Shown: positions 26,314 through 34,912, numbered from the stretch's first letter. The stretch is 64,000 nucleotides of DNA from Croceibacterium_B sp963811255 (GCA_963811255.1 CAWEQI010000003.1:1550001-1614000); one strand, 5' to 3'. The notes: generated by a model from the letters alone, not told the origin. A program made the numbers and translations.

Positions 26314-27288
26314 ATGCCCCGCCCCTCCCCCGCTTCCGAGGACGCCAGCTGGACCTCAGCCGGCCTGGCCAAGCGCGAGGCGCTGCGCGAGTGGCGCGAT
26401 TGGGCGGCGAGCACGATCGCGCCGATTGAGGTCACGGTGTTCGACCAGGACGCGTTCGCCGCGCGCTGGGTCAGCCATGGGATCGGGCAGCTGAGGATGC
26501 TGCAGCTCCACGCGCCGGCGCAGCGGGTGACGCATACCGGGGCGGAAGGATCGAGCGGGCGCGCGGCGCCGTCGATCCAGCTGGTCTATGCCCGACGCGG
26601 GGCGCTCAAGACGCTGATGGGCGGCAAGCGCTTCAGGGTCGAGCCCGGGCAATTCGTGCTGCTCGACAACACCCGCTTCTATCAGATGGAGATGGACACC
26701 GAGCACGAGGCGGTCGACCTGATGATGCCGCAGGGCTGGCTCGAGAAATACCTGCCCGACCCCGACGCGCTGCTGGCGCGGCCGATCTCCGTCCGGGCGG
26801 GCTGGGGCGCGCCGCTCGGGGCGCTCCTCGAGACGATGATCACCGGCCTCGACGACGCGCCGCTGCCGCGGCCGCTGATCGCCGAGCAGATCGGCCACCT
26901 ACTCGGCCTCGCCACCGGGTTTCATGAACCGCGCGAGAGCACCCGCCATCGCGGGCAGCTGGCGCGGCAGATCCTGCGGCGGATCGAGAGCGATTATGCC
27001 GAGCCCGAGCTGTCGCCCGAGTCGGTGGCCGGCGATATCGGCATTTCCAAGCGCTACTTGCAGACGCTGCTCGCCGGCAGCGGGACCAGCTTCGTGCAGG
27101 AGCTCAACGCCACCCGCCTCGACCGAGCGAGCGACATGCTGTCCGACCCGCGCGCCGCCGGCCTGCCGGTGGCCGAGATCGCCTGGCGCAACGGCTTCCT
27201 CGACGCGGGCTATTTCACCCGCCTGTTCCGCAAGCGCTTCGGCATCACCCCGCGCGAATGGCGCGCCGGACACGCGCCGCAATCCTGA
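26314..27288 (+). CDS. AraC-family transcriptional regulator
   Basis: A 324-residue regulator. The N-terminal half (about 1-200) is a cupin-like ligand-binding domain of the AraC-binding-2 (FeaR/NahR-unrelated) type, with the typical RRGALKTLMGGKRFRVEPGQ stretch. The C-terminal two helix-turn-helix motifs lie at about 215-315 (SPESVAGDIGISKRYLQTLL; VAEIAWRNGFLDAGYFTRLF; GITPREWR). It is divergently transcribed from the amidohydrolase-esterase pair 72 bases away and precedes the split-kinase/carboxylase cluster, so an aromatic inducer for one or both units is likely. Confidence 0.88.
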   Translation: MPRPSPASEDASWTSAGLAKREALREWRDWAASTIAPIEVTVFDQDAFAARWVSHGIGQLRMLQLHAPAQRVTHTGAEGSSGRAAPSIQLVYARRGALKTLMGGKRFRVEPGQFVLLDNTRFYQMEMDTEHEAVDLMMPQGWLEKYLPDPDALLARPISVRAGWGAPLGALLETMITGLDDAPLPRPLIAEQIGHLLGLATGFHEPRESTRHRGQLARQILRRIESDYAEPELSPESVAGDIGISKRYLQTLLAGSGTSFVQELNATRLDRASDMLSDPRAAGLPVAEIAWRNGFLDAGYFTRLFRKRFGITPREWRAGHAPQS

Positions 27289-27351
27289 TTTGCGGAGCGG
27301 CCGACAACGGGTTAGTCTTGCGACGAAACACGGGATGGGAGTGGATTCGCA

Positions 27352-27864
27352 ATGCGTTACCTGATGTTCGGCGTCGCGCTGGCGGCGCTTTCGGCGGCTG
27401 CGACGGCGCAGGATTCCGCCTGGGGGTTCTTCAACGGCGACAAGGGTGGCATGGGCGCCGGGGTGCAGGCCGCGGACGGCTCGCAGTTGCTGATCAAGTG
27501 CGACAAGCCGGGGAAGCATTCGGTGTTCGCAGTGGTGGTCTCGCCGCTGAACATCGCCGCGCCGCTGCCGGCCAACAAGTTCGAGAGCGGCCCGGTCACG
27601 CTGCGGATGGACGATGCCGCGCCGTGGGACGACAACTGGCGCTTCAACGACAAGTTCGCGATGGCGGTCGATCAGGGCAACACCCGCTCGCTCGAACGGC
27701 TGCTCGACAAGCTGCAGAGCGCAAACACGTTCGACGTTCATCTGAAGCCGGTCGCCAAGGGTGAAGTGCACACGACGTTCACCGTCACCGGCGCCAAGGG
27801 CGCGATCGACAAGGTCTATGCCGGCTGCAAGGACGAGAACCCGCTCGGCGGCGCTTCGTCCTAA
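27352..27864 (+). CDS. Small exported protein, unknown function
   Basis: A 170-residue protein with a signal peptide (cleavage near TAQD, residue 20). The mature part is a compact alternating strand/turn sequence with two cysteines (IKCDKPGKHS; YAGCKDENP) and no known motif. Such small, solitary periplasmic proteins are common in this order. The ATG at 27352 follows GGGATGGGAG. A weak GACAAAA/TTTTTGTC hairpin 14 bases downstream could end transcription before the next cluster. Confidence 0.55.
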   Translation: MRYLMFGVALAALSAAATAQDSAWGFFNGDKGGMGAGVQAADGSQLLIKCDKPGKHSVFAVVVSPLNIAAPLPANKFESGPVTLRMDDAAPWDDNWRFNDKFAMAVDQGNTRSLERLLDKLQSANTFDVHLKPVAKGEVHTTFTVTGAKGAIDKVYAGCKDENPLGGASS

Positions 27865-28027
27865 GCGGAAAACAAGACAAAAGCTCCTGCGTTTTTGTCC
27901 TATTCAGCTTGCGCGTGAATCCTTGCCCGTACGCCGGGCGAGGGCGTAATCTCGCCGTTCAATGGGGAATCCCCACGTGAGACGCCGCAACGGCGCCGCG
28001 GACCCACGGAGAGGTTGCAACAAGACG

Positions 28028-29887
28028 ATGAGCGAACCAAAATCCTTCCCGCTGCCGAGCGACCTCGAGGTCGTCCCCGGCACCGAAGCCGCGCAGGCGG
28101 CCTATCCCTACTACACCCAGTTCGTGCCCGAGGACGACCAGAAGTTCTGGTTCTACAACTCGATGCACTTCCCCGAGCCGATGCATCACTTCGACATGAT
28201 CACCGCCGAGGCGGCCTATGTCGCGTTGGGCGCGTTCAACACCCGGGTGCACGTGCTGCCGACCGCCAAGGGGATCGACCACCGGATCATCAACGGGCGG
28301 GTGTACATCGGCGGCGTGGCGGTGACCGATCCCGACGAGATCAACGAGCGCATCGGCGAGTTCCAGCAGCGCGCCTTCTACTACTACGAGCACTGGGAGC
28401 GGCTCTACGATCAGTGGAAGGAGAAGATGAAGGCGCTGATCGCCGACGCGCAAGCGCTGCCCAAGCCCGAACTGCCGAAGTACGAACCGCTCGAGACGAC
28501 CCACACCGGCAAGGGCGTCGCCGCCAACCACGCGCTGCTCGACATCTATCAGAAGCAGGTCGAGGGCTACCACCGGATGTGGCACCACCACTTCGAGTTC
28601 CTGCTGCTCGGTTACGGCGCGTACATGACCTTCTTCGATTTCTGCAAGAAGGCCTTCCCGGAGATTTCCGACCAGGCGATCAGCCGGATGGTCGCGGGGA
28701 TGGAAGCCGAGATCTTCCGCCCGGATGAAGAGGTAAAGCGCCTTGCCCGGCGTGCGGTGGAGTTGGGGGTGGACCAGCACTTCACCGACAACATGGACAT
28801 CGACCAGGTGCTCGCCGACCTCGATAAGGTCGGTAACAGCGGCAAGGAATGGCTCGGCGAGCTGGAGACCAGCCGCAACCCGTGGTTCAACGTGTCTAGC
28901 GGGGACGGCTTTTACCATTACCACCGCAGTTGGAACGACGACCTCAGCCTGCCGTTCGCGGCGCTTCCCGGCTACATCGAAAAGATCAAGGCCGGGCACG
29001 ACATCGAGCGCCCGACCGAGCAGCTGGTCAAGGAACGCGAGCAACTGGTCGCCGATTATCGCGAGCTGCTCGATACCGAGGAGGACAAGGCGACCTACGA
29101 CCAGATGATCGGCCTCGCCCATCGCGTGTTTCCCTACGTCGAGGGCCACAAGTTCTACTGCGAGCACTGGTACACCAACCTGTTCTTCAACAAGATCAGG
29201 GAGTTCGGCGCGCTGCTCGCCGAGAACGGCTTCTTCGGGCCCGACGGCAAGGAGGAGGACGTGTTCCACCTCACCCAGTACGAGCTCGAAAGCGCGATCA
29301 TCGACCTGATGCTCGGCTGGGGCATCGGCGCCGAGCCGCGCGGACCCAAGCACTGGCCGCCGATCGTCGCCGAGCGCAAGGCGGCGATCGCCGAATGGGC
29401 CAAGCACGGCTGCCCGCCGGCGCTGGGCAACGTGCCCGAGGCGATCGACGACCCGGCGATCGTCATGCTGTGGGGCATCACCCGCGAGAACCTCGACAAG
29501 TGGCTGTCGGAAGGTTCGGAGGAGAACGCCAACGAGCTGCGCGGATTCGCCGCCTGTTCGGGCGTGGTCGAAGGCACCGCGCGGGTGGTCAAGTCGGTCG
29601 GCGAGATCGGCCGCATCCAGCCGGGCGACATCCTCGTCTGTCAGGTGACCAACCCCACCTGGAGTCCGCTGTTCCAGAAGATCAGCGCCGCGGTATCCGA
29701 CATCGGCGGATCGATGAGCCACATGGCGATCGTCGCCCGCGAGTACGGGCTACCGGCGGTGGTCGGCACCGGCAAGGCGACCAGCACCATCCCCGATGGC
29801 GCGCGCATTCGCGTGGATGGCGGGCGTGGCGTGGTCACGATCCTCGACCGCGAGCCCAGCGAAGGGCGGGCGCTGGAAGAAGCGTGA
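28028..29887 (+). CDS. Phenylphosphate-synthase-type kinase, large (phosphohistidine) subunit; AcvA/HpeH/I-like
   Basis: A 619-residue protein corresponding to the central and swivelling parts of PEP synthase, the same division as the 70-kDa subunit of phenylphosphate synthase. The C-terminal PEP-utilising swivel domain (about 515-610) has the phosphohistidine motif GGSMSHMAIVAREYGLPAVVG (His about 565). The N-terminal 480 residues have no ATP-grasp domain and many aromatic and histidine residues (WHHHFEF; HYHRSW), consistent with binding a phenolic acceptor. With the ATP-grasp protein encoded next it should phosphorylate a phenolic substrate using ATP via phosphohistidine. The ATG at 28028 was chosen over 27962 for the family N-terminus. 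The substrate is inferred from context as a 4-hydroxyacetophenone. Confidence 0.82.
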   Translation: MSEPKSFPLPSDLEVVPGTEAAQAAYPYYTQFVPEDDQKFWFYNSMHFPEPMHHFDMITAEAAYVALGAFNTRVHVLPTAKGIDHRIINGRVYIGGVAVTDPDEINERIGEFQQRAFYYYEHWERLYDQWKEKMKALIADAQALPKPELPKYEPLETTHTGKGVAANHALLDIYQKQVEGYHRMWHHHFEFLLLGYGAYMTFFDFCKKAFPEISDQAISRMVAGMEAEIFRPDEEVKRLARRAVELGVDQHFTDNMDIDQVLADLDKVGNSGKEWLGELETSRNPWFNVSSGDGFYHYHRSWNDDLSLPFAALPGYIEKIKAGHDIERPTEQLVKEREQLVADYRELLDTEEDKATYDQMIGLAHRVFPYVEGHKFYCEHWYTNLFFNKIREFGALLAENGFFGPDGKEEDVFHLTQYELESAIIDLMLGWGIGAEPRGPKHWPPIVAERKAAIAEWAKHGCPPALGNVPEAIDDPAIVMLWGITRENLDKWLSEGSEENANELRGFAACSGVVEGTARVVKSVGEIGRIQPGDILVCQVTNPTWSPLFQKISAAVSDIGGSMSHMAIVAREYGLPAVVGTGKATSTIPDGARIRVDGGRGVVTILDREPSEGRALEEA

Positions 29888-29904
29888 TGATTTTGGCGCA
29901 TGTT

Positions 29905-30034
29905 TCCTCCCACGTAGGGGGAGGTGGCGCCCGCCGCAGGCGGGTGACGGAGGGGAGTTCCCTTCTGGCGCCGCGCTTGTGGCAAGCCCCCTCCACCGCC
30001 CTTCGGGCGGTCCCCCTCCCCGTCCCGGGGAGGA
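29905..30034. repeat. Head-to-head GC-rich palindromic repeats inside the cluster
   Basis: Two inverted copies of a CCTCCC...GGGGAGG element: left about 29905-29955 (CCTCCCACGTAGGGGGAGG start) and right about 29985-30034 (ends CCCCGTCCCGGGGAGGA). They fill the whole gap between the two kinase-subunit genes. The right copy ends in GGGGAGGA five bases before the ATG at 30039, so the repeat itself supplies the ribosome binding site. Confidence 0.7.
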
Positions 30035-30038
30035 TCGG

Positions 30039-31073
30039 ATGAGCACACCCGTCGCTTGGTTCAAAGACGTCGGCATTGCCGACCGGCCGACGGTGGGCGG
30101 CAAGGGCGGCTCGCTGGGCGAGTTGACCGGCGCCGGGATTCCGGTGCCGCCGGGATTCGTGGTGACGACCAGTGCGTTCGAGACGTTCCTGGAGGCAATC
30201 GAAGCTCGCGAGCCGGTGCGGAGTAAGGTCGAGGCGCTTGATCCGGGCGACCACGGCGCGGCGACGAAGCTCAGCGAAGAACTGCGCCGGCGGGTGATTG
30301 AGGAGCCGATGCCGGCCAGGGTCGAGCAGGCGATCCTCGCCGCGCATGCTGAACTCGGTGCGCGGGCGGTCGCGGTGCGCTCCAGCGCCACCACCGAGGA
30401 CGCCGAGGACGCCAGCTTCGCCGGGCTGCAGGACACCTTCCTGTGGGTGCTGAGCGGTGCCGAGATGGTGCACAAAGTGCGCGAGTGCTGGGGCAGCCTC
30501 TACTCGGTGGAGTCGATGACCTATCGCCGCAAGCAGGCCTATCCCGAAGACGGCGTGGCGATGGCGGTGGTGGTCCAGGCGATGGTCGACGCGCGCTGCG
30601 CCGGGGTGATGTTCACCCGCTCGCCCACCACCGGCGACAAGTCGGTTATCACGATCGAAGGCGCGCCGGGGCTTGGCTCGGCGGTAGTCTCGGGCGAGGT
30701 GACGCCGGATCGCTGGGTGATGGGCAAGATCACCGGCGAGATCAGCGTGCGCGACATCTCCGACAAGCATGCCAAGCAGGTCCCGGCAGAGGGCGGCGGG
30801 ATCAAGGAAGTCGAGCTGGAGGGCGAGGAGCGGACCCAGCCGTGCCTCAGCGACGACGAGCTGCAGGCGCTGCGCGAAATCGGTCGCAAGATCGAGCGGC
30901 ATTACGGCAAGCCGCAGGACATCGAGTGGGCTATCGACAAGGCGGGCGAGATCCGCCTGCTGCAGAGCCGCCCGGAGACGGTTTGGGCGACGAAGGATGC
31001 CGCCGCCCCGGTCAAGCCGCCGGAGGACAATCCGCTGAAGCACGTGATGAGCATCTTCGGGGGCAAGAAGTGA
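30039..31073 (+). CDS. Phenylphosphate-synthase-type kinase, ATP-grasp subunit; AcvB/HpeI/H-like
   Basis: A 344-residue protein equivalent to the N-terminal ATP-binding part of PEP synthase (PPDK_N), like the 40-kDa subunit of phenylphosphate synthase. Visible signatures are VGGKGGSLGELTGAGIPVPPG near residue 20, AVRSSATTEDAEDASFAGLQDT near residue 110, and the C-terminal QDIEWAIDKAGEIRLLQSRPET that closes the nucleotide site. It lacks the histidine swivel domain, which the preceding gene provides, so the two must work as a pair. The ATG is at 30039 behind GGGGAGGA; the stop overlaps the next gene by GTGA. Confidence 0.85.
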   Translation: MSTPVAWFKDVGIADRPTVGGKGGSLGELTGAGIPVPPGFVVTTSAFETFLEAIEAREPVRSKVEALDPGDHGAATKLSEELRRRVIEEPMPARVEQAILAAHAELGARAVAVRSSATTEDAEDASFAGLQDTFLWVLSGAEMVHKVRECWGSLYSVESMTYRRKQAYPEDGVAMAVVVQAMVDARCAGVMFTRSPTTGDKSVITIEGAPGLGSAVVSGEVTPDRWVMGKITGEISVRDISDKHAKQVPAEGGGIKEVELEGEERTQPCLSDDELQALREIGRKIERHYGKPQDIEWAIDKAGEIRLLQSRPETVWATKDAAAPVKPPEDNPLKHVMSIFGGKK

Positions 31074-31540
31074 GCCTGACCGCGGCAGACGTCGCCGAAA
31101 TTGCCCGCCTGCTGGATGAAAGCCACTTCACCGATCTCGAACTGGAGGTCGGCGACCTGAAGTTGCGCATTCGCCGCGGCGGCGGCGACTGGGCGCCGTC
31201 CGCGGAAGACGAGGAAGAGGAATCGGCTCCCGCACCCTCGCCCAGTCCGGCGCGCGAGCCCGAGCCGATCGGGCAGGAAGCCGGCGCCGCACGAGTTGGC
31301 GAGGTGGACGTCCCCGCTCCGCTGCTGGGCAATTTCTACGAAGCGCCGCGGCCCGGCGACCCGCCGTTCGTCAGGCCGGGGGACAAGGTGGACGAGGAAA
31401 CGATCATCGGCATCATCGAGGTGATGAAGCTGATGAACCCGATCCGGGCGGGCGTGGCCGGCACCGTCGTGGCGATCCTGGCGCAGAACGGCAGCGCCGT
31501 CGAGGAAGGCGAAGCGCTGATCCGGGTGGCGGTGGACTAA
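31070..31540 (+). CDS. Biotin carboxyl-carrier subunit
   Basis: A 156-residue protein of the BCCP type. The N-terminal residues (IARLLDESHFTDLELEVGDLKLRIRRGG) match AccB-like carriers, a Pro/Ala/Glu linker follows, and the C-terminal biotinyl domain has the biotin site EVMKLMN (about Lys125) in the usual IIGIIEVMKLMNPI hairpin. The GTG at 31070 overlaps the stop of the ATP-grasp subunit, so it belongs to the same operon. With the carboxyltransferase gene downstream it should carry CO2 to an acceptor activated by the kinase pair. No biotin carboxylase (AccC-like) gene is present in the window. Confidence 0.88.
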   Translation: MSLTAADVAEIARLLDESHFTDLELEVGDLKLRIRRGGGDWAPSAEDEEEESAPAPSPSPAREPEPIGQEAGAARVGEVDVPAPLLGNFYEAPRPGDPPFVRPGDKVDEETIIGIIEVMKLMNPIRAGVAGTVVAILAQNGSAVEEGEALIRVAVD

Positions 31541-31559
31541 GATGAAGCTCACCCCCTTC

Positions 31560-31665
31560 CCTTTCGTCAACCGTCACCCTGAACTTTCAGGGTCCATGTC
31601 TTCTCCAGCACCTTCGTCCCGGGGTGAGGAATGGATGCTGAAACAAGTTCAGCATGATGAATGTG
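31560..31665. repeat. Intergenic palindromic repeats before the carboxyltransferase gene
   Basis: The gap contains CCCTGAACTTTCAGGG (a palindrome around 31578-31593) and, about 45 bases later, GGATGCTGAAACAAGTTCAGCAT (around 31633-31655), with TGCTGAA/TTCAGCA arms. Units like these (ACCCTGAA...TTCAGGGT and GCTGAAAC..GTTCAGC) are frequent in sphingomonad intergenic DNA from general knowledge. No reading frame or promoter was recognised here. Confidence 0.6.
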
Positions 31666-31682
31666 GGAAGGAGGCTCGGTAG

Positions 31683-33146
31683 ATGGCCACGCTGCAAATC
31701 GTCGAGACTTCGCTCCGCGATGGCAATCAGTGCCTGTGGGGGGCGCTGGGGATCGATACCGCCAAGACGCTGACCATCGCCCCGCTGATGGAGCGCGCCG
31801 GCTATCGGGCGATCGACTTCACCACCAGCACCCACATGGGCGTGGCGGTGCGCTACAAGCAGGAGGACCCGTGGGAGCGGATCCGGGCGATGGCCGAGAT
31901 CTGCAAGACGACACCGCTGCAGTTCCTTTCGACCGGCTTCCGCTTCATCGCCTGGGAGACCGCGAGCCCGGAGTTCATGGAGCTGGCGTTCCGTACTCTG
32001 GCAACGAACGGCATTCGCCGCTTCGCCCTGGCGGACCCGAACAACGACGCCGAATCCAACGTCGAGGTCGCCAAGCTGATCAAGCGCGGGGGCGGTGAGC
32101 AGGTCGTCGGCGCCCTCGTCTATTCGATCAGTCCGATCCACGACGATGCGCATTACGCCGCAGCCGCGCGCACACTGGCGGCGAGCCCGGACATCGATTC
32201 GCTCTACATCAAGGACCCCGGTGGGCTGCTCACCCCCAAGCGCGCGCAGACGCTGATCCCGGCGATCCTGGCCGAGATTGGCGACAAGGTACTTGAGCTA
32301 CACAACCACTGCACGATCGGGCTCGCCGAGCCGGCGTGCCTCGAAGCCGCGGATCTCGGCGTGGTTGCCGTGCAGTGCGCCAGCGGCGGCGCGGCCGACG
32401 GCACCTCCAACCCGCCGATCACCCGAATGATCGCCAATCTCAAAGCGATGGGACACACGGTCGACATCGACGAGGACGCCGCGCGCGAGGTCGCCGAGTA
32501 CTTCACAGCGCTCGCGGAAGCCGAAGGGCTGCCGATGGGCAAGCCGATGCATTTCGACGCCGCCTATCTCAGACACCAGCTCCCCGGCGGAATGGTCGGG
32601 ACAATGCGCCGCCACCTGGCAGACCATGGGGTGCCGCACCTGATGGAGACGGTAATCGAGGAAATGGGCCGGGTGCGCGAGGAACTCGGTTGGCCGATCG
32701 TGATGACCCCGTTCGCGCAGATGCTGCAGACGCAGGCGGTGCTCAACGTCACCGGCATAGAGCGCTACGCGGTGATCCCCGACGAGATCATCCGTTACGC
32801 ACTTGGGCGGTTCGGCCGCCCGAACGTGCCGATCGAGCCCGAGGTCATGGACAAGATCATGGCCAACCCGCGCACGAAGGAGCTGCAGGCGGAGCCGGGG
32901 ATGGCCGAGCTGTCGGAGCTCAGGAAGCGCATCGGCGCCAATCTCTCCGACGAGGAATTCCTGCTCCGCGCGACCATGCCGGCCGAGATGGTCGATGCGA
33001 TGAAAGCCAAAGGCCCGGCCCCGCGCGAGTACGATCCCTCGAGCGTGGCGCTTATGAACCTGCTGCGCGACTTGCTGAAAAGGACCGACGTGGCCCAGCT
33101 CGAAATCGAAAAGGAAGACTTCAGGCTGGAGCTCGAAGCCCGGTGA
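31683..33146 (+). CDS. Biotin-dependent carboxyltransferase (OadA/pyruvate-carboxylase-type)
   Basis: A 487-residue protein of the HMGL-like carboxyltransferase family (oxaloacetate decarboxylase alpha, transcarboxylase 5S, pyruvate carboxylase central domain). Signatures are ETSLRDGNQCLWG near residue 8, DPGGLLTPKRAQ near residue 178 with the metal-binding LHNHC at about 205, and the C-terminal PYC/OADA domain (GGMVGTMRRHLADHG; PFAQMLQTQAVLNV). It should move a carboxyl group from biotin on the carrier to an organic acceptor. In the Acv/Hpe pathways that acceptor is the methyl group of an acetophenone; here this is inferred from the neighbours. Confidence 0.87.
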   Translation: MATLQIVETSLRDGNQCLWGALGIDTAKTLTIAPLMERAGYRAIDFTTSTHMGVAVRYKQEDPWERIRAMAEICKTTPLQFLSTGFRFIAWETASPEFMELAFRTLATNGIRRFALADPNNDAESNVEVAKLIKRGGGEQVVGALVYSISPIHDDAHYAAAARTLAASPDIDSLYIKDPGGLLTPKRAQTLIPAILAEIGDKVLELHNHCTIGLAEPACLEAADLGVVAVQCASGGAADGTSNPPITRMIANLKAMGHTVDIDEDAAREVAEYFTALAEAEGLPMGKPMHFDAAYLRHQLPGGMVGTMRRHLADHGVPHLMETVIEEMGRVREELGWPIVMTPFAQMLQTQAVLNVTGIERYAVIPDEIIRYALGRFGRPNVPIEPEVMDKIMANPRTKELQAEPGMAELSELRKRIGANLSDEEFLLRATMPAEMVDAMKAKGPAPREYDPSSVALMNLLRDLLKRTDVAQLEIEKEDFRLELEAR

Positions 33147-33976
33147 CCGCCCCGGCCCGCGCCCCCAAGGGCTTCATGTTCGATCTCGACGGGACGCTGA
33201 TCCTGTCCGACCGCAAGCTCGGCGGCTACACCGCGATTCCCGGCGCGGCCGACGTGCTCCACGCGCTCGACGCGCGCGGCATTCCCTACCTGGCGATGAC
33301 CAACGGCAGCGCTTACCCGGCGAAGGTCCAGGCGCCGCGGCTGCGCGATGTCGGGCTGCCGATCGCCGACGAGCATTTGTTCACGCCCAACTCGGTCGCC
33401 GCGCGGGTGATGATCGAGCGCGGCTATCGCCAGGTGATGGTGCTGGGAACGCAAGGCGTCGCCGACGCACTCGGCGAATTCGGCGTTCCGTGCTGCTTTC
33501 CCGACACCGAGGCGGCGGCGCTGGCCGAGGCGGTTTACGTCGCCTGGCATCCGCAATGCACGATGGAGGACATCCACGCCGCATGTGCGCTGGTGCTCGA
33601 CGGGGGCGACTTCCTGACGGCATCGGACGTGCCCTACTTCGCGACCAAGGACGGGCGCTCGTTCGGCTACAGCTGCGCGATCAACGGCGCCGTCGCGCGC
33701 GTCACCGGGCGCGAGCCGGAGCCGTGCGGCAAGCCGTCGGCGCTGGCGATGGAGTTCGTCGCCCGCGAGCTGGGCCTCGCTCCGGCGGACGTGGCGGTCG
33801 TCGGCGACGACGCGGTCGCCGAGATGCAGATGGCCCGCGCCGGCGGGGCGATCGGCGTAGGTGTGACCAGCGGCTCGACCAGCCGCGAGCAATGGGCCGC
33901 CCAGCCGCCCGAGCGGCGGCCCGAGCTGGTGATCGACAGCGTCGGCGAGCTGCTCGATGGCGGCTGGTTGAGTTAG
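33143..33976 (+). CDS. HAD-superfamily (class IIA) phosphatase; AcvF/HpeD-like role
   Basis: A 277-residue HAD phosphatase. The nucleophile motif FDLDGTL is near residue 12, motif II is AMTNGS near residue 53, and motif III/IV is VVGDDAVAEMQMA near residue 225 after a KPS lysine. Class IIA cap features match NagD/4-nitrophenylphosphatase-like proteins. The GTG at 33143 overlaps the carboxyltransferase stop, so it is the last gene of the run. In the known pathway logic it would remove the phosphate after carboxylation. It converges on the cox/act operon, with a 34-bp gap containing a CCCCT/AGGGG palindrome (33986-33997). Confidence 0.85.
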   Translation: MTAPARAPKGFMFDLDGTLILSDRKLGGYTAIPGAADVLHALDARGIPYLAMTNGSAYPAKVQAPRLRDVGLPIADEHLFTPNSVAARVMIERGYRQVMVLGTQGVADALGEFGVPCCFPDTEAAALAEAVYVAWHPQCTMEDIHAACALVLDGGDFLTASDVPYFATKDGRSFGYSCAINGAVARVTGREPEPCGKPSALAMEFVARELGLAPADVAVVGDDAVAEMQMARAGGAIGVGVTSGSTSREQWAAQPPERRPELVIDSVGELLDGGWLS

Positions 33977-34010
33977 TTGCCCTCGCCCCTTCAGGGGACA
34001 GGGCTAATCG

Positions 34011-34289
34011 CTAAATCCCGATCCAGCCGCGCGTGAGGATGTCGGAAAAGGTGAGGATGTAAAGGAACGACAGCCAGATGAAGCCGGCGGCGAGCGCCAG
34101 GCGCTGGAAGCCGTTTCGCTCGCGCATCTCCATGAAGATCCACAGAATGATCGCCGTCTTGGTGATCGCTATGCCATAGTTGACGAACACCAGCCCCTTT
34201 CCGATCGGCAGGAACGAGGAGCCAAACGTCAGCGCCAGCAGCACCAACAGGGTGATCCACGCGTAGAGGATGGTGCGGACGTTCTTCAT
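34011..34289 (-). CDS. coxD: Cytochrome c oxidase subunit IV
   Basis: A 92-residue membrane protein with three helices, matching the short bacterial subunit IV of caa3-type oxidases (COX4-pro family). The ATG at 34289 overlaps the stop of subunit III (ATGA). It is the last gene of the 12-gene ACIII-caa3 operon. The protein has a small structural or assembly role in the oxidase. Confidence 0.8.
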   Translation of the reverse strand: MKNVRTILYAWITLLVLLALTFGSSFLPIGKGLVFVNYGIAITKTAIILWIFMEMRERNGFQRLALAAGFIWLSFLYILTFSDILTRGWIGI

Positions 34290-34912
34290 CGCGCGAGGTA
34301 CAGCGTCGGATAGAGGAACACCCAGACGATATCGACCAGGTGCCAATAGAGCGCGGCGTTGCCGGCGAACGCGGCGGTGCGGTCGTAGCGCGCGTGGCCG
34401 AACGGCCAGATCAGCGAGCCGAGCACGCACAGCCCGACCGTGACGTGCAGCGCGTGCAGGCCGGTGCCGGCAAAGTACAGGTTCATGAACAGCTCGTGCG
34501 CGCCGCCGTGGAGCTTGGCGGGCGACCAGTGCGGCACCACCCCGTCGTGATACTCGATGGCGTACTCGGTGAACTTGAGGCCGAGGAACAGCACCCCGAG
34601 CGCGATCGCTCCGCCGAGCAGCCAGCCGGCGAGCTTGGCCCGCCCCGCCCGCACCGCCGAGACCATCAGCGCCACCAGCGCGCTGGAGGTCAGCAGCACA
34701 CCGGTGTTGATGGTGCCGATCCAGTAATGCATTTCCTTCGAGGCCTTGGCGTATTCGGCCGCGTGCTCGGAGCGGATGGTGAACGCCGCGGCGAAGATGC
34801 CGCCGAAGATCAGCACTTCGGTGGCGAGGAAGATCAGCATGCCGACGTGATCGGCCTCGTTCTGCCGTTCGAGGTTGGGGAACTGCTTCTGGACCGGACG
34901 GGCGTCAGGCAT
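34286..34912 (-). CDS. coxC: Cytochrome c oxidase subunit III
   Basis: A 208-residue subunit III with five to six membrane helices and the usual N-terminal GMLIFLATEVLIFGGIFAA and C-terminal YWHLVDIVWVFLYP segments. It stabilises the oxidase core and helps proton entry. It is the length of the short, caa3-type variant. The ATG at 34912 overlaps the end of the subunit I gene by eight bases. Confidence 0.92.
   Translation of the reverse strand: MPDARPVQKQFPNLERQNEADHVGMLIFLATEVLIFGGIFAAAFTIRSEHAAEYAKASKEMHYWIGTINTGVLLTSSALVALMVSAVRAGRAKLAGWLLGGAIALGVLFLGLKFTEYAIEYHDGVVPHWSPAKLHGGAHELFMNLYFAGTGLHALHVTVGLCVLGSLIWPFGHARYDRTAAFAGNAALYWHLVDIVWVFLYPTLYLAR

Noticed and set aside
27878..27905. Rho-independent terminator after the small exported protein (GACAAAA...TTTTTGTC)
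   Set aside because: The stem is AT-rich, short and imperfect; mentioned in the gene entry but not supported enough for its own feature.
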